Of a stretch of DNA of 7,287 nucleotides, positions 7,284 to 7,287 are shown piece by piece. The notes beneath the pieces were generated by a model that saw only the letters and a program-made list of their open reading frames with translations, did not search any database and was not told where the DNA came from. The DNA lies in the NCBI GenBank assembly GCA_001829505.1, contig MIBK01000187.1:41285-48571 (forward strand), in the 5' to 3' direction. Source of the stretch: Spirochaetes bacterium RBG_16_67_19. GTDB taxonomy: Bacteria; Spirochaetota; Spirochaetia; SZUA-6; DRHE01. Each line of letters opens with the position of its first letter. Position 1 is the first letter of the stretch. The translations under genes were made by a program, and so were the position numbers.

Positions 7284-7287
7284 TGCT
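7283..7287 (+). CDS. Start of a downstream gene, probably TldE/PmbA (only five bases present)
   Basis: The tldD stop TGA (7281-7283) shares its A with an ATG at 7283-7285, the TGATG arrangement typical of coupled operon genes. Only one codon and two bases are visible, so nothing can be read from the protein. tldD is very often followed by tldE (pmbA), which is the natural guess from context alone. Confidence 0.4.

Overview
The window is a high-GC, densely coded stretch of bacterial chromosome with strong G/C at third codon positions. It looks like ordinary housekeeping or metabolic sequence: no insertion sequence, CRISPR array, tRNA, rRNA or prophage gene is visible. The gene types (YgiQ-type radical SAM protein, roughly 960-residue NAD-dependent glutamate dehydrogenase, B12-type radical SAM protein, TldD) would fit a high-GC Gram-negative lineage such as Desulfobacterota or Acidobacteriota. 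The sequence alone does not settle the taxon.

Layout from left to right. (1) Bases 1-308, minus strand: N-terminal 102 codons of a YgiQ-family radical SAM protein that runs off the left edge. (2) Bases 309-405: divergent intergenic region holding the strong Shine-Dalgarno of the next gene. (3) Bases 406-3296, plus strand: a large NAD-dependent glutamate dehydrogenase. Its reading frame is broken by a single-base-type frameshift at about 1750-1755, and both halves are otherwise intact. (4) Bases 3322-3353: a rho-independent terminator for the dehydrogenase, sitting between convergent genes. (5) Bases 3353-5191, minus strand: a 612-residue B12-binding-type radical SAM protein of unknown substrate. 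(6) Bases 5192-5235: a 44-bp divergent region with promoter-like hexamers facing both ways. (7) Bases 5236-7283, plus strand: an operon of a HAD-family hydrolase and a TldD-family metalloprotease that overlap by 4 bp (GTGA). A further start codon overlaps the tldD stop (TGATG) at the right edge and is probably the TldE/PmbA partner.

How the genes work together: the dehydrogenase would link glutamate catabolism to 2-oxoglutarate, ammonium and NADH. The HAD-tldD-(tldE) operon is translationally coupled and would make a TldD/E-type peptidase with a small phosphatase of unknown substrate. The radical SAM gene is transcribed away from it, and nothing in the sequence proves a functional link. The main points for a second look are the dehydrogenase frameshift, the uncharacterised radical SAM protein next to a TldD/E operon, and the short or absent leaders suggested upstream of two start codons. 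I see no convincing evidence for a wholly new system in this window.
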